From Schistocerca nitens (Eukaryota; Arthropoda; Insecta; Orthoptera; Acrididae), in NCBI RefSeq assembly GCF_023898315.1, contig NC_064622.1, positions 277,193,503-277,257,502 on the forward strand: 64,000 nt of DNA. The letters are read 5' to 3'. Shown here in pieces: positions 11,504 to 25,500 of the stretch. Position 1 is the stretch's first letter, and each line of letters starts with the position of its first letter. The translations under genes and the position numbers were made by a program. The notes beneath the pieces were generated by a model. It had not been told where the DNA came from. It did not search any database and saw nothing but the letters and a program-made list of their open reading frames with translations.

Positions 11504-13545
11504 TCACAAATACTTACACATATTTTGCAACAAATTTGCTGCAGTCAGTAGTTTTATATCATTTTCAAATAATTCACTGCATGCATAAAGAAAACTCAAG
11601 GCATCTTGCAGTTGAGGTTTGATTAGGTTTGTACTACTTCTATTCCTAACATTTGAACACTTTTTATTCATAACAGAAAATGCCCTCTCAGTGTGAGCAT
11701 TACTTCCTGGTATACTCATAGCATGCCCCACCAGCTTACTCAAGTTTTCAAAATTCATGTTATTTGATTTCCAAGTTGTTGAAACTTTTATTCATTTCTG
11801 GCTAAGGCTACCCTCTAAAGAGACAGTACATTTAATTGCATCATTAGAACTACAAAATTCCTCATATAATTCATCTTCATTCACACAATCCAGCTTGACA
11901 CATTCCACAACTTCATGCATGTCATTGATTGTTAATTTCCTTTTTAGGTGTTGTGGGATTAAACACTTTAAGCTGTCATCAAATTTGTTAACTAAGTAAG
12001 AATTTAAAGAATCATAGAATTCATGGAAGTTGTTCTCACTAGTAGAATCAAATTTGAATACAGAACAGTGGCTAACAATTTATGAGTACCTATACCAAAA
12101 AATCTGTCTTCTTTTCTCTGTTTAATTTTACTAATTAGTAAATGCACAGCTTCATGCTATTCCATAATACCAAGATTTGAATATTTTGCTTTTTGAATGA
12201 AAACATTTTCAATATTCACAAAGAAACTAATATAAGCCTGAATAATTGTGTCTACCTACAAATTTTTGTTGCAAAAGTACTTTTTCAAAACTGTAGGAAG
12301 GTCTGAATCATCTATGTTTTTAAAATAGCTTCTTATAGGCTCACAATTTTTAAAAGCCTTTTTACAGTTGGTGTGATAGATAACGATCTAGCATTTACAT
12401 GTCACAGGATTTCAGCCAATACAGCATGAAAAAATTCAAAAAATGATTTTAACATTTTCCTTCATTTGGCAGAACAGGAAAAGTGGCTGTATGTTTTTAA
12501 TATTAACACTTCACCATGTACATATTCTAAACAATTGCATGCACGTTTCATGGCTTTATGAAGCATACAGTTAAAACAACTGGCTTTGAGGACTTTTTCA
12601 TTCTCATTAATTAATAGTTCCATGACTGAACACTGCTTGCTATAATTTATATAGGCAATTATATGATGACATATTGAAATGGAAATGAAGTCCCATGCTT
12701 CTTTACAGAGCGTAGGGGAACGATGCGGGAGACCCGCACCGCCTTACTAGGCAAGGTCCTAATGGAAGTGGTTTGCCGTTGCCTTCCTCCGACCGTAATG
12801 AGGATGAATGATGATGATGAAGACGACACAACAACACCCAGTCATCTCGAGGCAGGAAAAATCCCTGACCTCGCTGGGAATCGAACCCGGGACCCCGTGC
12901 TCGGGAAGCGAGAACGCTACCGCGAGACCACGAGGGGCGGACAATGATGACATATTACTGACATTCAAATTATTTGACTTCAGTGAGTATTTTAAGAACC
13001 TATGGACACCCATTGCAGTTTCATCCACCTGTTCTACGAAATCCAACAATTTATTTTGAATTTCACTAAAGGGGTCAAAAAATTCTGTTCCAACTGGAAA
13101 CATTTTACTGTTTAGGTGATTGGAAGCTTCTGTTTTTAAGGAAAAGAACATGCTACACTTTTTGGGGTCATTTAAAACTTCCATAAAATCGTTCACACTG
13201 CTTAGGAACCAATACATTCATTATGATCATTTCAGCTTTAGTTCGCTTGCAAGATATTTTATTTGGCATATTAGATTCGCTGAACATGTTTTTTGAAAGT
13301 TTGATTGCACAGTCCAAGCTCCAATAGCTTAGATTGTGTGGTACTGTGTGGTAGACTAATGAAAGTTCACCAGCAATGGTTTTCACATTGTTATTTGTTA
13401 GGCCTTTGCTCAGGTGAGGAGACCTGAAGAAAGTAGTTATCTTGGATGAAGTAATGACATCATTTGTATTATTTTGTGGCCTACAAGCAAATATAAGGCG
13501 CACAAATATCTTACAAACCATACAGTCAACAGGTCTGTACACTGT
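11504..13545 (-). pseudogene. hAT-superfamily transposase relic
   Basis: Reading the minus strand from 13.54 kb down, blocks in changing frames resemble hAT transposases: a segment with GELSLVYHTVPHNLSYWSLDC (13542-13168), a middle block with EASNHLNSKMFPVG and LDFVEQVDETA (13217-12960), and a C-terminal dimerisation domain with SIPGSNAHTERAFSVMNKK...VRNR (11758-11504). A SINE inserted at 12676-12943 splits it. Stops and frameshifts are frequent elsewhere, so it is dead. An alternative is a domesticated hAT-derived gene, but the lesions argue against that. Confidence 0.7.
12676..12943 (-). mobile_element. tRNA-derived SINE with 13-bp target duplication
   Basis: On the minus strand it begins with a tRNA-like head (gcccctcgtggtctcgcgg..., B-box GGTTCGATTCCC at about 12870-12890) and ends in 'gaagtcccatttc'-like sequence. 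ATGATGACATATT occurs at 12663-12675 and 12944-12956 as the target duplication. It inserted in the hAT relic after that element fixed. Confidence 0.8.
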
Positions 13546-13974
13546 ATGCAGTAGTACCTATTATAAAATAATAGGCTTACCATGTTTAGAGAAAAAAAAC
13601 ACAGTTTTTTGATAGTTTTGAATTTTAATTTTTAAGTAATTGTGCATCATTTCCTTGAACCTTTCCCATCCACCTCCCTTGTTCAAGAAACTGATATTAC
13701 TTACCACTCCATCACACCCTGTCAACTGAGAGTCTGGGTAGGCTCTTGATTTCTATACCATTGTATTTTTGTTTTTTTCTCTATGACTATGACATATGAC
13801 ATACAAATTGGAGTAAACAGTATTAGAACTTTTGGGAAACTGTAAAAGTGAAGAATAAGATGATAACATGAGACTGCCATTCATAAGTACTAAATAAGAA
13901 GTGGGTAAAGGTTTCTGGTTATGAGACTTATAAAACATATTCTTATGAGGAATTTAATCAGAGACACCTACTTA

Positions 13975-14250
13975 GTAGCATGACTTTCAGTCCAATCACA
14001 CTGGTGGTGCATCATGGCTTGGTTTCCACAAGATGTCCATAGCAACAAGGAGATATTCTGATCTGTAGGCACCCAAGCAATGTCAGACTTCGCATATTGC
14101 TCAATGACATCCCACATTTGCTCAATGGGTCTGATACCAGATGATTTGGAAGGGAAGATTGAGATTGGAAGTGGGGCATACAGAGCACCTTCTTATCTTT
14201 GGAGTGGTTCTCAAACCATTCTGCAGTAAAAATGCTCAATGACAAGCACT
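13975..14250 (-). pseudogene. fragment of Tc1-like transposase C-terminus
   Basis: The minus strand contains PSKSSGIRPIEQMWDVIEQYAK, matching the SPDLNPIEHLWD region that carries the catalytic Glu of Tc1 enzymes. The neighbouring frames hold only short similarity. No ends found. Confidence 0.4.
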
Positions 14251-16048
14251 AAAAGAAAATTTAACTTGCTCATTATGTTTTGGATGCCAAGAAAACACAT
14301 TGTCACATAAAATGTGAATGTATATGAATCTTTAAGATGTGAGAGATCAGCTAATATGATCATATGATGGGACAATTAGTTGCTTCTCACAACACAAGGG
14401 AATTTCTGGTTGTTTGGTTGTGAAGAGTGGAGTTCAGTTTGGAAGTTTTCTCTCACAACACGAAATTGGAAGTAGAATGCAAATAGGTTAGAAGAAGACA
14501 CCCCCACCCACCTCTTTGGCATACTTTGAACAGAATAACCATAGGAAGAGATATATATCATGGCTAGTAATAAAAAATTAATTGTGTGACCTGTCAGTCC
14601 TTGTTCTCTGATGTGAACCATATTTTGTATGAATCAGTATGTCTTCTGTAAAGCTTACATTATCTGCAATTATTTTGATTGTGTATCTGTAAAGCATTAT
14701 GAGAGAAGTATTGTAACAGATAATGTTCCTGACTTTTCTAACTGTTCACTTGTTTTGCAGATCAGTTCCAGTTCTGACCCCCCCCCCCTTCCCCCCAGCC
14801 ACCACAGATATGGGTTAACCAGGTTTTCTCCATTGTCCTAAAATAAAGTTATCATGCGATCCCACCCATGAAATTTTTTACAAGGTGCAACAACTTCAAG
14901 CTCGATGATGCACTGTGAAATTGTTTCCAAGTAAGACAAATACACAGAGAACTGTGAGTCTGCCATAATTTCACAATTAAATACATTATTTTTTTCTGTA
15001 GTTGTTAGTAGTTGTTGACAAACTTGTCAATATTGTCTTGTGCATTGGTATTCTTAGTTGCTGCTGAAATTCTATTTGGAGGCGCAGGATTAGGGTATCT
15101 GGAATTGACTTTCTTTTGAAAAAAGACAAAATGTTTCATCATAATAAATTTATTTTAAGCTTTAGATAAAAAGTTGTAATACTTAAGAAATACTGCATGT
15201 TGTTTGAACAATGTGACACAAAGAGATTACTTAACGAGCCTAGTGGCTGATATATTTTGCATCATATCTCATCACCATAGCAAAGGTATAAAAATATACA
15301 ATTCTAAAACCTACAAAAATAATCACAATAATCAACAATTACTTCAGTCATTTTTCAGTATCTACCTCCATATGCAGAGATAACCAACAGACTGGTATAC
15401 ATATAAATCTCCAGAAATGTGCAGATACAATTATTTAATCAACAGCTGGAGACATCTCTTCAAATAATTGTATACTCATAAGCATCTACTCTTAATGAAT
15501 GATATTTGAAAAGTATAACAAGAAACTGATAATTCTTTTCTTAAGAGCACACTTGTGGCACTGTAAACATGTATAGAATGTGTTTTAATCAAAGATGTAG
15601 AAATAATTTTAAGTCACACAAATACCAATAACCACCAACATAACAACAAATAATTTCTCTTTCTTCATAAACATGCAGTTATCACAATGCTCGTATTGAA
15701 ATTGTTTTCTGTCTAAATTGCATGCAATTCCTTACAAGATGAAACTTATATTATGATGCATTCAGGATAGGCACAAGCGCAGTTCAATTGATGTGTTTAT
15801 TTTCTGTCTCATTGTTTTTTTCTATTATCTATGCTCTATAAATGTTCTGTGGTGCCCTATTGTACATAATTTAAAGAAAGAAGAAGATTAAAGGAAGGGG
15901 ATAATGGTAAAGAGGAAGAAATGAGAGACAGATGATTAAAAAGAAGTTAAAGAGAGATTTATGGTAGAAAAGAATTCAAGTGAAAGGACAATTTCGTATT
16001 TAACTTCCAGTATGTGCTCACATCACAAACTGTTAATCAAATTAAATG
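14251..16048. other. AT-rich intergenic sequence
   Basis: No coding or RNA feature is supported. It contains a C-rich run at about 14779-14800 and an A-rich tract around 15880-15960. It lies downstream of the ASB-like gene's stop codon and includes the end of its 3' UTR if a more distal poly(A) site is used. Confidence 0.4.
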
Positions 16049-16054
16049 TTTATT
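16049..16054 (-). terminator. candidate poly(A) signal AATAAA
   Basis: AATAAA on the minus strand lies 375 bases beyond the stop codon of the ankyrin/SOCS-box gene, which would give a short 3' UTR. Other AATAAA matches further on (near 15800 and 15145) are possible alternatives. No transcript evidence is available. Confidence 0.35.
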
Positions 16055-16428
16055 TACAATGAAATAAATTTGGGCACCACTCACTTATATGTGCTCTGAG
16101 CCTTATCAATCCTAGTGCCAGGCCTAAAGGCATTACATGCTTTCTCATGGTAATTGATATTACATTTGCAGATTACATTATTGTTGCTTGCCATTGAAAA
16201 CTATTCTGAACTAAGGAAGCTTTTGCCTTCGTGTGGTTCACACATCTATAGTGATAAACAGTAAAAAATGTTTTTTCTTTAAGAAATGCTATATAGAATC
16301 TACAAATTTTCTTGGAAATAAAACAATCAGCTACTAAAGTACAAATACAGTAGAAAAAACATATTTTGATCACAGGCTGAGTAGCTTGAATGTACATCCT
16401 GGAGGCCACCTGAGCTGCATTTGTGGTA

Positions 16429-16536
16429 TTAAGGCCACTCATACAACAGGTAGCCGACAAGCACACTTGGCAGTGGAAGTTGTGGTACGACCTCTGGCAG
16501 CCTTTTCCCCAGCCACCTCCTTAAAAACAGTCGTGC
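16429..16536 (-). CDS. ASB-like gene, coding exon 7 (SOCS box, stop)
   Basis: Follows the acceptor TTTTGGTTGCAG and reads ARLFLRRWLGKRL...LPLPSVLVGYLLYEWP then TAA, 35 codons (residues 424-458). It holds most of the BC-box and all of the Cul5-box, and fits in phase 0 to the preceding exon. Its length is below usual ORF cut-offs. Confidence 0.88.
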   Translation of the reverse strand, partial: ARLFLRRWLGKRLPEVVPQLPLPSVLVGYLLYEWP

Positions 16537-19500
16537 CTGCAACCAAAATCATTTCATAATATGAGATTCATTCAGGATTTAAAAAAAAAATTAGAGTTCA
16601 TTATCTCTTTGTATGCCAAGTTAATTACTATTGGTCTGGTGCACTGGCCAAACTGGACGTGAATTTTTGGCAGATTTTCAAACAAATTTACATTACTGGA
16701 AAAATGATTCACCAAACAGCTTAAGTATCCCCAAAAGTATAGAAACAAAATTAATGTCAGTCTGATTTAATTACTTTTACACCTCAATCCTTCCCCAGTC
16801 GAATTGTATACAATGAATGTCAATATCAACACAAAATGTGAATGTAACAAACAGCCTGCAAACAGAGTTGTGACATGTCTGAATTTTATTAAAGTAAAAC
16901 TGATATACTTTTATCAAATAGGGAGAACACTGCAGCTGTATACATGACAGAAAAAGAATGAAGATGGTGACCATGAGATGACAGATTCCTTGTCATACAT
17001 AGGGTATGTTTCCAGAAAAATAAGTACACTTATGAGGAAACAATTTGAAATAATCCTTTATCCTCCAACTAAAACACTGGTGCTTGGTGATTCAGTGAGA
17101 GATGGCTTTTCACAACGTGACACGGTAGTTTACAGGATTTCACATGGCTTTGTGAAGTCTTATATAGGGTGAACCAAATGCACAGTTCAGGGGTGTGTTA
17201 TGAACCTACAGCATACTCACCTCTTTCTAACCAGTAAATCCACTATTGTGGAATATTGTATTTCCACAAGTCATTTAATGGAAAATGACAAACAGAAAAT
17301 TGTGGCCTATATATCCAACTTTTTAGACTTAAACATTAGGGAATCATGGAAAATATGACTTTTGAAAGAACACATCAATTGGAATGGTGGGCTCCAGCTG
17401 GCTACTGCATAATATCCTCTCATGAGGACACTCACTTCCCTAGTAATCTGCATTTTTTTATATTGGTTCAGTGAATAAGGTTGATCCATTTTATATCATA
17501 AAAATTAGTGTTATTACATCCATGTGAGAATACTGAGCAACAGCACTGGAGAATTGTGAGAGTAAGTAAAAACTACATCTCTGGTTACAATGAAGTGTTT
17601 AACATCATGAGGAGTAACATTCATTGACCGAGCGAGGTGGCGCAGTGGTTAGCACACTGGACTCACATTCGGGAGGACGACGGTTCAATCCCACGTCTGG
17701 CCATCCTGATTTGGGTTTTCTGTGATTTCCCTCAATCGCTCCAGGAAAATGCCGGGATGGTTCCTTTGAAAGGGCACGGCCAATTTCCTTCCCCATCCTT
17801 CCCTATTACGATGAGACCGATGACCTCGCTGTTTGGTCTCTTTCCTCCAAACAACAACAACAAAGTAACATTCATTGAGCAGAATGCATGGCAAGCAATT
17901 GTAGAGAATGACTGTACCAGTCATTTCAGAGAATTTGACACTGAGATGATTTGCCTGCCAATGACAAGAGAGCTGGTGCATGAAATGGTTAAGTTACATT
18001 AAATGGCTAATCAGATAGCTCTGTTAAGAGCAGTGCTATATAGTACTCACAGAAGACTGATTATACAGGAAAAAATAACAGTAATAATAAATAGTTGTTA
18101 CCAGTTGGCAATGTTGTGTAAGACCTTTACCACATATGGCACTTGGAGCAAGCCACCAACATACACTAGAGAAACATGCATTCAGATAATTTCTGTGGCT
18201 CAGCAACTTGTGAGTACAACAAGCATGGTACCAATAGAAAACTGAGTATACGACCTCAACATACTTTTACCAGGTTACACCTGAAGGTGGCCAGAAGACA
18301 CTGTACTGAAATACTATTCGGCTATTTATTCCTAACTTCAAGGAACAAATGCCAATATTGGAAATATTTAAAATGGTTTGCAGTAAGAATATGCCACAAT
18401 AACACAATATAAGCAGTATACAGCACACTACTAAATTAAGCAGAACTTGTAGCTATCTCAATTACTAAGGCATATTAATTCTAATTTTTTTCCCAACAAT
18501 TTTCTGTACAAGGTACAATAACATTGCTTTTGTTTTACTGACCTGACTAAGAAGTGGGAGTGGACTCCTGGCCAAGCTGATAAGAAATTCTTTTTGTTCC
18601 TCTGTAAGGGCTGCTGATCGCTTTATCATACATGGATCAAAGCTCTCTGCTGCTGATGCTAGTTGAAAGAACAGTCCTGGAGGTGATTTTGACAGGTTGT
18701 GTAGAGAGTTCAGTATTCCATGGGGGTCTCGAAACTGTGTCTTCATCACAACCTGCATTGTGAACAGAAGAATACTGATCATGATCCTTTCCTCGAATAA
18801 TGACAAAAAATATTTAATACTTTGATGTGATGTTAGTTAGTGATGATTATGTGCTGGTGGTAACAGGGGGGAGTCTGCATATAAAAAGAGGATTTGGGAG
18901 GAAATTAAGGGTGACAGAAAGTAATCTCTGGAAGGATAAAATAAATTAAAAATAACAAATAAACTAAGAAATGAAGCTTGAAGGCATCAAGAGGAACTGA
19001 AATGGACAATTGACAAGGAGTAGTTTGATATCTTAAAGAGGACAAGGACAAAGGAGAACTGGGAGATTCAGGCCAAGTGGATTTTGTGATCTTGGAGATT
19101 GGAACAGAAATATTTTTCATTAGTGCAGTTCAGAGCTGCTGAAGTCGAAATAAGCACCCTGAAAGCTTGAGTCATGGAAGAGCTGTTGAAATCAGCCATC
19201 TTGGGAAGGATAAATCTTCATAAGCAGGACAGTATTACCATACAAAGAAACATATCATATTAATAATCAAATATATTTTAATACAAACCTTAGCCCCATA
19301 TCTGAGCAGTAATGCAACTATCTCAGGAGACACATGCTCTGATGAAGCAACATATTCAGACAGCACAGGCCTTAGACTCGACCCACCATCACTTTCAACC
19401 AACAAATTAGGATCTGCACCTGCCTTCAACAGCAGACGCAAAAGCTCTTCTCGGTGTGGTATGTTTTCCGCACATGCAACATGCAGAGGGGAGCCAATTA

Positions 19501-22500
19501 TGGGAGAACTGGCATTCACCTCTGCTCCTGTAACAATATGACAATACTGTATTCAGAATGTTATTCAATGGAAAAATGCCTTCTGGCATAGAACAGTAAG
19601 AAATAGGAACAGATGCAAGTATTTTGATTGTTTTTATCATGTAGATAAAGATAAATTTTATGGTATTCGTGTTTAGCAACTGAATATTTATTGTTTTCAA
19701 GCACATATATTTTACCATGTCATATTAGGCATTATCAGCGTTCTACAAAAAAAAAAAAATAAATAAAAGATATAATTGTTTAACTACACACCAACATATT
19801 TTTGCTGAGATGTGTAATGTTTTTTGTCAGCACACTTAGGGCATTTTACTATTTACACTATGGAACGCATAATTTTTCCTGTCAGTACATATAGGTTATC
19901 TTACTATTTACACTATTTACAAAATATAACAGTGTGCTTTAGCATTTAACTTTATGTCTACTAATATTTTTGTTCATGTTCTGTCTCTTGTGTAAGCACT
20001 ACATGATGTTCATTGAATGCTTACAAAAGAGTGAATGAGCACATCAAAAGAACAGAAGACAGAAAATTAAATACTAAATCACTGTCCTATAATTGTAAAT
20101 ACTGTAAATAGCAAGAGTACATAAATATGCCACTGGGAAAAATACAGTGCTGAATCACAAGCAAATATACCTCATAAAAAAACATGTCATCACTTTTATT
20201 TATTTTTACAGTCCCTGATGATGCCTAATAGAAATAGGTGAAACATATTTGGTTGGTGAAATTAGGCCAGAACAGGCTGAAAGGCCTAATCTGTGAAAGG
20301 CAGAAGATGAGGAGGAGGAGAAGAAGAAGAAGAAGAAGAAGAAGAAGAAGATAAACATTGTAGCAGCAACTAAAGAAGAATGGCTGTAAATATAAACAAC
20401 ACTACTATTTTAATACTTCCAATACATTTTAGTCTTCTGAGAGAACATTATTTGGAATCAGCTCCTTATCAAATAAATAAATATCATTATAGTCACTTAT
20501 GGGCCATACACACATGCTGTATTAATTCACGCAGTATGGTATGCTTTAGTAATACTTTAAAACTAAGACGTAATCCAAATTATTATATCACAAGAGACAT
20601 AAGAGAGACAGGATTTCAGCAACCATTGGGAGTGTTATAAAAAATATCCTTTTAAACGAACATTGATGGAAAACATGAAAGTAAACAAAAGAGAGATAAA
20701 CCTCAAGGAAACAGAATAAAAAATTAAAATTACTGACTTATCAGAAGACACAACTTCTATAACGAAACTGGATAGGAAAATACACCAGAAAGTGAAATTT
20801 CTGGAGGAAGTTGTCATACCAGTTATTTCTGAATTACTAAACCTTCTATCTTTATATTATTATTATTCATTCTAATACTCATAAATACCAAAGACCCATT
20901 TCCGAATATTATTCATTAAAAATCAAATTAGAGACTTTGTACATAGTCCAGAAAATAATTACCTGCTTCAAGGAGAATTCGGACAAGCTCTGGATCCCCT
21001 CTTAGAATGGCCAGATCCAAAGGAGTTGGTTTCTGGTATTCTGGGGGAAATGATGCTCGAGCTCCTTGTTTCAGTAGAAGATTTACTGTAGCCACATTTC
21101 CTGAGAGCACAGCATAGTGGAGAACTGTACGATAATCATGTCGTTCATCCGTCATTGCATTTACATTAGCTCCAAATGACAGGAGTAACAATACAGACTC
21201 CATTCCCTAGAAGCAAGAGTGAATGTTGTTCCTGAGTGACAGTCTCTCATTTCTTTATTAGTGAAGTTAAGAGCCTACAACGTGTGAAACTCTGGATTTA
21301 CCCAAGCTCAATATTTTAAATGAAGAATATTAATTTGAGTATTCTTGCAAACAAAAATTAGCGCCCTCCAATGCTCTTAGTGTTAATGAGACATTAAAAT
21401 CCAACACTCTTTTATTCCTTCAAACAAAAAGTAAAATCTCAAATCTTTTACTTATAGTTGAATTCCAGGTTATTCTTTGAAGCAGCACTCTACAAATCAT
21501 TAACATATTTATTATGTAGAAGTTAGTGATAAGCATATGGTGTTTACAGCTGGCTGATTTTGAAATTTAGTTTTGATTAAACAACCATGCTCTGAAATAA
21601 AATTATGTGATATTCTGTTTCAAAAGTCATTTTCAGATTAAGAATGCTAAAAACTCCAACAAATCAAAGGTGTCTCACCGGCAACACATTTTGCTTATTA
21701 GCTGACCATATGGAGTCTTTGAATTCTTCACAAAAGTGTAGGAAATAATGTTTCTAGTCAAATAAGACTGTTATTATAATTCAAACATAATTTTTCTCAA
21801 GCTCATCTTTTTTTTTTTTTTAATCATAAATCCTGGACAGCAACAAAATATGTGAACCAGTATGTAATTTTATCGAAGTAGGTTCTTCATTTTTCATTAG
21901 GTAATCATGCATCTGACCACTTTCAATTGCTACATTCCTTCCTCACAGACAATTCTAGTAGTGCTTCCAGAAACTTCAGTATGCACTACAAAACATGGGC
22001 TGTGTTTATGATTCCAGCACAGATGTATTGATGTTAAAGTGATAACACAATATAATACACACCAACCTGTGGCAAACGAGCAGCTTTCATAAGTGGAGTT
22101 AGGCCAGCACGATCTCGTGAGTCTGGATTGGCACCAAAAGACAATAGAAGCTGCATAAATTCAACATCAAGTGGTGATACGAGATTTATCTCAGAACCAA
22201 AGAAGTAACGCTTGTTGGGATCAGCTCCATGTTCTAGCAAAATTCGTGCTACATCTGCATGTCTGTAATGTCATTACAATGAACATCTGGAAATCAGTCA
22301 GCTTATGCATTATATGTACTGAAAACACAAAAAGCACTACACAGGCTTATTTTGGTGAAAGATTATTGGATACAATTAGATTGTGTGTAATACATCAAAA
22401 CAACAATAAAATATTAAAGCTTATCAGAAAATAAATTAAACTGGTACTAAATAGCTCACAACAATAATCATATTTTTGACTTTGTTTATATCATGTTTGT

Positions 22501-25500
22501 ACACAAAAATGAAGTTATCTGTAATTGGTATCTGATACATGCACACAAACGAGTATAAAAGCAAATGTGACAGCCAAATTGGGAAAAAGTAAGGTTTTCC
22601 TTTTGCAGTTGTTAATAAATACACTTGGCAACTAAGAATAGTAATGTTTTTGTAAGAGCGCTCCTTTACAGCTGTAGCAATGAAGTACCATATTGCTCTT
22701 CCATAATCAAAGAATTTTATAATTTAAAATAGCATGTTTTCCAATAGTTTAATTGATTTGTTTGCCTAACTGTATCAGGTGAAAGTGCTTACTATAAAAA
22801 TTTGGGGTCTGAATTAAGACTATGACCCTTTCAGTTGTTCTCTGTTCATTTCTTAAAATGTCAGTCAGCATAATGGCCAGTTTGAGAGGTGGCACATAGG
22901 GGTACTTCAACTGATTACTGGGTCTCTTGACAATGGTGCTGGCAAAAAAGAGTGACTAACTTACATTGAGCTAGTTAGCTGCAGAACAAAACCCCTTTGA
23001 CTGAAAGGCCTGACATTATCAGAGTACAGGTTTTGTCTCAAATGGCTTATGAATGCACCATCTTGCAAGGATTCATATGCCCTTGCAGATGATAACTTCT
23101 TCATCAGGTCATCAATAAACTTGAACATAACTGTCTTTTCTCACATATATAATCTTTCTGAAAAAAATCACATTACTTGAAATAACATGTAATGCATAAA
23201 ACTAACTGCAACTTAGTGTCGATCACAACAGGAACCTTGGGATGAATAATTAACACAAGATCATTCATATGATTGAAGGACTTTTCATCTGGCGAGGGAT
23301 GATAATGTGCTTACTAGCTGTCTCATATCGCAAGGAACGCTATATCAATGTGGAATGTGCAGCTGCCTTAATTTTGATGTGCCCTTAAAGCATTTCATAC
23401 ACTTTAATAATGTAAGACATATCTCCCAGATTTTTCCACACTTTTAGTCATAAGGTTCTCTAACTTGCATTCAAAACTGATGTAGCCATTTATATGAATG
23501 ATATAAGAGGATCCTTTGAAATGAACATTTGAGATCTTTCCATTGCTCCAGATATTCATGACAATTATTCATGGGAACTTCTTTTTTACAAGTCGTACAA
23601 AGATTTTTCTGTGCTCAGCAGCCAAAATATGCTTAGAAAATGCAGTTAACTATTGATGTTGCATAACTAAATACTCAGATAAAAATCAGTTCCAATTTAG
23701 CTGCCACAAACTTGCTGGCATACTTCTGGATGTTCAGCTGATTTTTTTTCCATTTTATAAGTATGCACAAAGTTTTGACAACCAACCCAGTCATCTTCTT
23801 AAGGTGCTATGAGTTGTGTTGTTATATGCACTTGCTGTCTGATTCCAATCAGATTGTGAACTACTGTTGCTCTCGCACCACTATTTATAGCTGATTATGA
23901 GTTCAACTCCTGACAGTCTGGTTGGATCAAGGCAGTGCATACACATAGTGGCACAACTTGCAACACCTGAAGAATATGACTGGATTGGTTCTTGAAATAT
24001 ACTGCATAATATGGAAACAGCGTTAATCAGTTACACTGGGAAAACATAAGAGATCATGGCGCAACCTTTATTTGAAAATTCATTATGTAAATGTTTTGGT
24101 ATATATACAACCATAATAAGAGAAATATTTGTGGTAAATTAGATAATTTTATCAAATTACAAAATAAGTATTGCAAAAAAAGCAATATGAAAATAATGAT
24201 ATTAAAAATGTCAAATTCAATTTTAAACTTTTAAGTAGCTATAATTAATTACAAACTGAAACTAAACAAAATATTGGGAGAAACATGAGGGATTATTGGC
24301 TATATTGTAACTATTTAAATATGGATATACCTCCATAAATTCTCACAATATTACAAAATACAGTATAGCACATAGTCACAGACTAATTTATGTCACATAA
24401 TATTAGTTCTACCTGTTACGGATGGCAAGACGCAGAGGCTCATCGCAGAGTGTGGTGCGTGGGAAAGGGTCATCAGTAGGCTCACGGTAGTCGACGCGAG
24501 CTCCTTGCTGCAGCAGTAATGATACCAGTTCTGTGTATCTATTGGACACAAATGTGAGGTAAGTGTACAGCTAGCTAGTGGTACAAGAAACATCAAAATT
24601 CCATTGTCAATATAATTCTGACAGTTAAAATTTTGTTCTATATAAAGGTTTTTACGTGCAGGTTTTTTAATATGTATACAGCAAAATGTGAAACTTGTCC
24701 TTCAGGTATACTCATTACTAAATGACTGCATGCAGATGCTACTTTTTTAATTTACTGTATGCCTTACAATGATTCTGATCAGTCTGTCAGATCTTTGGAA
24801 GTTATGGCACTTTTCCTATCTTGCCTTTAGTTCCCAACAATGTAATTAATGGTAATGTAAAATAAAAATTCCTAATCTTAAATTATTTAACAAACAATTA
24901 AACAATTTTTGGCTGCTCTTTCTTCAGTGTTACAAAGTATGTAAGTTGTAATGTCAATATAGTATTTCATTTGGGTTTATGAAGGAGAGAAGAAGTATAA
25001 TTGGTCTGTCAGCAAAAGAATGTGTTTATTATGTAAACATTGCCCTTCTTTGTTGAAAGTCTCCTTCTTGGTCCATGCACATCATCAAATATTTTTTCAG
25101 CATGTAAATTCCACCCCTGTACTTTGATTCTTGAAGATGTGCAAATACCCATGTACAGCAGCCATATCCTTCTCATTGTGATAACATTTTTAGACACAAT
25201 TTTCTTTATATGTAGTAGTAGTGTCCCAGACAGATGTCTCAACTGTTCATAATTCAGATTCCTTAGTTTTTCCCACTGTCAAAACTTCTTTGTGGTTGAG
25301 ATCAAAGTCTTAGTGAAAAATTTAAATTATTTTTTTTTAAATTAACTTATTACATTTTTGCAACCCAACCTTTTTCTCAAATATTTTTCATTCAATTGGT
25401 CCAGAAAATGTGTGTGGCATTAACTAGCTATAGTTTTATCCTTCACACAGCATTCATTCAGAAGAACCCTTTTTGCATCTCAAAAAGCATTGGTTAACCT

